Of a stretch of 8,648 nt of DNA, positions 6,662-8,648 are shown one piece after another. Position numbers and translations under genes: made by a program. The stretch's first letter is position 1. Each line of letters begins with the position of its first letter. Source of the stretch: Solirubrobacteraceae bacterium (GTDB lineage Bacteria; Actinomycetota; Thermoleophilia; Solirubrobacterales; Solirubrobacteraceae); contig JASHQV010000141.1 of NCBI GenBank assembly GCA_030038955.1, positions 1-8,648 of the forward strand, in the 5' to 3' direction. The notes under the pieces were generated by a model. It had not been told where the DNA came from. It ran no database searches and saw only the letters and a program-made list of their open reading frames with translations.

Positions 6662-7798
6662 ATGACCATCGTCCTCCACTGGTTCCTTCCCACCAACGGC
6701 GACTCGAGAACCGACCTCAGTCTCGGCAATGCGGTCGGCACCCACGGGAAGCGGACGGTCGCCGGGGGCAGCGAACGTGCGCCTGATATCGGCTACATCG
6801 GACAGATCGCCCGTTCCGCGGAGCAGCTTGGGTTCACCGGGGCTCTGACGCCGACGAGCTCGTGGTGCGAAGACGCGTGGGTGATGACCGCGGCGCTCAC
6901 TCAGGTGACCGACCGCTTCAAGTACCTCGTCGCCTTCCGCCCCGGCCTGCAGTCACCCACGCTGGCCGCCCACATGGCGGCCACCTACCAGCGCATCTCG
7001 AACGGACGGCTGTTGCTCAACGTCGTCACAGGCGGCGACGACGTCGAGCAGCGACGCTTCGGCGATCACCTCGGCAAGGTCGCCCGCTACGCCCGCGCGG
7101 GTGAGTTCCTCCACATCTTCCGGCGTCTGTGGGAAGGCGGTAGCGTCGACTACACCGGGCAGTACTACGACGTTCGCGGCGCCCAGATCATCCCCGCCGA
7201 GACCTGGCCCGAGGTGTACCTCGGCGGCTCCTCGGATGCCGCGCTGGACGTCGCCGCGGGCTACGCGGATGTCTACCTGACCTGGGGCGAGCCGCCTGCG
7301 GCCGTCGCCGAGAAGCTCGATCGCGTCCGTGAGCGAGCGGCGCTCGCCGGACGCGAGCTGCGCTTCGGCATCCGCCTTCACCTGATCACCCGGGACACCG
7401 CCGAGGAGGCGTGGGCCCAGGCCGATCGACTGCTCGCGGGGCTCGATCCCGATGAGATTGCGCGTGCCCAGGCTGTTCAGCGCGCCTCTCAGTCCGAAGG
7501 ACAGCGGCGCATGGTCGAGCTGCACAATGGGCGCACCGACGCGCTCGAGGTCGCTCCCAACCTGTGGGCGGGCGTCGGACTCGTGCGCGGCGGCGCGGGC
7601 ACCGCGCTGGTCGGCAGCCATCAGCAGGTCGCTGACCGGATCGCCGAGTACCACGAGCTCGGCATCGACGAGTTCATCTTCTCCGGCTATCCACACCTCG
7701 AGGAGGTCTATCGCGCCGGCGAGGGCCTGGTTCCGGTGCTGCGTCGTCACGGCCTGCTGCCCGGCCTCGCGTCGAGCGCGGCGCTGTTGAGGCTGTGA
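6662..7798 (+). CDS. ssuD: FMNH2-dependent alkanesulfonate monooxygenase, SsuD type
   Basis: Cytosolic two-component flavin monooxygenase that uses FMNH2 from a separate reductase and O2 to cleave alkanesulfonates to aldehyde and sulfite, supplying sulfur. The 378 residues match E. coli SsuD (381) end to end: HWFLPTNGD at the start, SSWCEDAW, LVAFRPGLQSPT, VYLGGSSDAA, YLTWGEPP, FGIRLHLI, NLWAGVGLVRGGAGTALVG and SGYPHLEE. Active-site residues are present: Cys69 (E. coli C54), Arg238 (R226), His240 (H228), Arg309 in the mobile loop (R297) and Tyr343 (Y331). A few extra residues lie in the N-terminal loop. I chose ATG at 6662; GTG at 6656 would add two residues, and neither has a strong ribosome site. 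No ssuE reductase or ABC transporter is in view. It heads a two-gene unit with the broken monooxygenase 23 bases later. Related sulfonate monooxygenases cannot be excluded. Confidence 0.93.
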   Translation: MTIVLHWFLPTNGDSRTDLSLGNAVGTHGKRTVAGGSERAPDIGYIGQIARSAEQLGFTGALTPTSSWCEDAWVMTAALTQVTDRFKYLVAFRPGLQSPTLAAHMAATYQRISNGRLLLNVVTGGDDVEQRRFGDHLGKVARYARAGEFLHIFRRLWEGGSVDYTGQYYDVRGAQIIPAETWPEVYLGGSSDAALDVAAGYADVYLTWGEPPAAVAEKLDRVRERAALAGRELRFGIRLHLITRDTAEEAWAQADRLLAGLDPDEIARAQAVQRASQSEGQRRMVELHNGRTDALEVAPNLWAGVGLVRGGAGTALVGSHQQVADRIAEYHELGIDEFIFSGYPHLEEVYRAGEGLVPVLRRHGLLPGLASSAALLRL

Positions 7799-7821
7799 AG
7801 TGACCCCAGACGGTTGTATCG

Positions 7822-8447
7822 GTGCCAGAGGCCAGCCGTGAATGCGAGATCTCGTGGTTCTCGGCGCTGTGCGACGACGACTACGAGCTCCTCGGCGCCG
7901 CCGCCAGCGGACTGCGGTCGAGCTGGGAGCACTGCCGGGACATAGCGCTGGCCGCAGAGGCCGGTGGCTACGACAACCTGCTGCGGCCGTCGGGCTATGC
8001 GCTCGGCATCGACTCGGTTGCGTTTGCCGCCGGGATCGCGCCGCTGCTCCGTCGCATGCAGCTGCTGCTGGCGGTACGGATGGGTGAGATGTGGCCGCCA
8101 CAGCTCGCCCGCCAGCTGGCGACGATCGATCAGATCCTCGGTGGCCGCCTGACCGTGAACATCATCTCCTCGGCGCTGCCGGGTGAGAGGCACGCGTCGA
8201 CGCCGCGCTACCGCCGCACGCTGGAGATCATGCAAGTGCTGCGAGCGCTGCTGAACGGCGAGCACGTCGACTTCCACGGCGACTTCATCGACGTGACGCT
8301 CGACCCGCCGCGCGTGCGGCCGGTCGGCGGCTGCCCGCCCTTCTACTTCGGGGGCCTGTCCGACGCTACGTCGAGCCCAACCTGTGGACCGGCATCGGCC
8401 GGGCGCGGTCGGGCGCGGGCGCCGCGATCGTCGGTGATCCCGACCGG
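7822..8447 (+). pseudogene. Second SsuD-like flavin monooxygenase, internally deleted and truncated
   Basis: A bacterial-luciferase-like (LLM class) FMNH2 monooxygenase related to SsuD but of a different subgroup: CEISWFSALCDDDYELLG at the start, SSWEHCRDIALAAEAGGYDN, LLLAVRMGEMWPPQLARQ, LGGRLTVNIISS and PPFYFGGLSDA at residues about 172-182. At about 8365 the frame breaks. The conserved C-terminal motif YVEPNLWTGIGRARSGAG follows at once in another frame (from 8367), whereas in the intact neighbour these two motifs are about 105 residues apart. The segment lost includes the counterparts of SsuD Arg226 and His228, so no active enzyme is expected. After GDPDR (to 8447) the monooxygenase ends and antisense dioxygenase sequence begins; the original frame runs on to a meaningless stop at 8499. 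The start GTG at 7822 lacks a clear ribosome site, so coupling to the upstream gene is likely. See the findings for chimera versus true decay. Confidence 0.85.
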
Positions 8448-8648
8448 GATGTCGCCGGCGACCGTGAGCCGGTGCGTCAGCCGCGGCTGGTCGTCGTAGT
8501 CGGAGACCGCGTAGTGCTGGGTAGCGCGGTTGTCCCAGATCGCGATGTCGCCGGGCTGCCAGTTCCAGCGCACAGTGTTCTCGAGGCGGATCACGTGACG
8601 CTGCAGCAGCTCGAACAGGTGGTTGGAGTCACTCGAGGAGAGCCCCAC
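8343..8648 (-). CDS. TauD/TfdA-family 2-oxoglutarate dioxygenase, C-terminal fragment
   Basis: C-terminal quarter of an Fe(II)/2-oxoglutarate-dependent dioxygenase of the taurine/sulfonate/2,4-D group; the gene enters from the right edge, so the GTG at 8648 need not be its start. About 71 residues are genuine: the region WNWQPGDIAIWDNRATQHYAV holds the third iron ligand, His45 of this fragment (TauD H255). Fifteen residues on, LTHRLTVAGD gives Arg60, which matches the 2-oxoglutarate-binding arginine of TauD (R270). After GDIPVGI (about 8436) the frame enters antisense monooxygenase DNA and continues with an Arg/Pro-rich tail to a TAG at 8343, so the natural C-terminus appears to have been lost. 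It converges on the SsuD-like pair and probably serves the same sulfur-scavenging role; substrates other than taurine are equally possible. Confidence 0.87.
   Translation of the reverse strand: MGLSSSDSNHLFELLQRHVIRLENTVRWNWQPGDIAIWDNRATQHYAVSDYDDQPRLTHRLTVAGDIPVGITDDRGARARPRPADAGPQVGLDVASDRPPK

Noticed and set aside
6953..8101. Long minus-strand open frame (382 codons) opposite the ssuD-type gene and the second monooxygenase
   Set aside because: It spans two clear plus-strand genes and reads as low-complexity Arg/Ala/Gly-rich sequence, so it is a shadow.
1..8648. Search for CRISPR arrays, tRNA or rRNA genes, transposases and insertion-sequence ends
   Set aside because: I saw no regularly spaced repeats, no cloverleaf with a TTC-A arm, no rRNA-like segment and no transposase motif with terminal inverted repeats.

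Overview
The window is high-GC DNA, and the proteins read best as those of a soil-type actinobacterium. The mix of a DUF4232-like lipoprotein, several flavin monooxygenases, a bicupin, a GFA protein and a dienelactone hydrolase suggests Thermoleophilia/Solirubrobacterales, but that placement is a guess from protein flavour, not a test. Both ends cut through genes, so this may be a whole short contig.

Left part (1-2000), read on the minus strand: a GntR/HutC-type regulator is followed 49 bases later by an APC-family amino acid/amine permease that runs off the left edge. The DNA in front of the regulator carries a plausible promoter and several short dyads, including two copies of a TGTCCGTACA-type site that could be its own operators. 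The permease is clearly less GC-rich than the right-hand genes. Between about 2000 and 2640 there is no convincing intact gene. It holds one small minus-strand reading frame that looks protein-like but is cut by an in-frame TAG, and a hairpin at the end of the next gene.

Middle part (2640-6543): two minus-strand genes, a CENP-V/GFA-type zinc protein and a two-domain cupin, are divergent from a plus-strand dienelactone-hydrolase-family enzyme, which is followed by a secreted lipoprotein with a C-terminal DUF4232-like domain. The set resembles an accessory small-molecule catabolism neighbourhood. No substrate can be read from sequence.

Right part (6544-8648): an AT-rich promoter patch with a perfect 10-base palindrome precedes an SsuD-type FMNH2-dependent alkanesulfonate monooxygenase with all the active-site residues I can place. 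A second SsuD-like flavin monooxygenase follows 23 bases later, and a convergent TauD/TfdA-type 2-oxoglutarate dioxygenase enters from the right edge. Together they suggest oxidative desulfonation of organosulfonates for sulfur supply. The second monooxygenase is broken: a frame-shifting internal deletion of roughly 100-125 codons lies near 8365, and near 8436-8447 its tail is joined directly to the 3' end of the dioxygenase gene. This double junction is the most unusual structure in the window. It is either a real gene-decay event or an assembly/sequencing chimera. I did not find a clearly new biological system.
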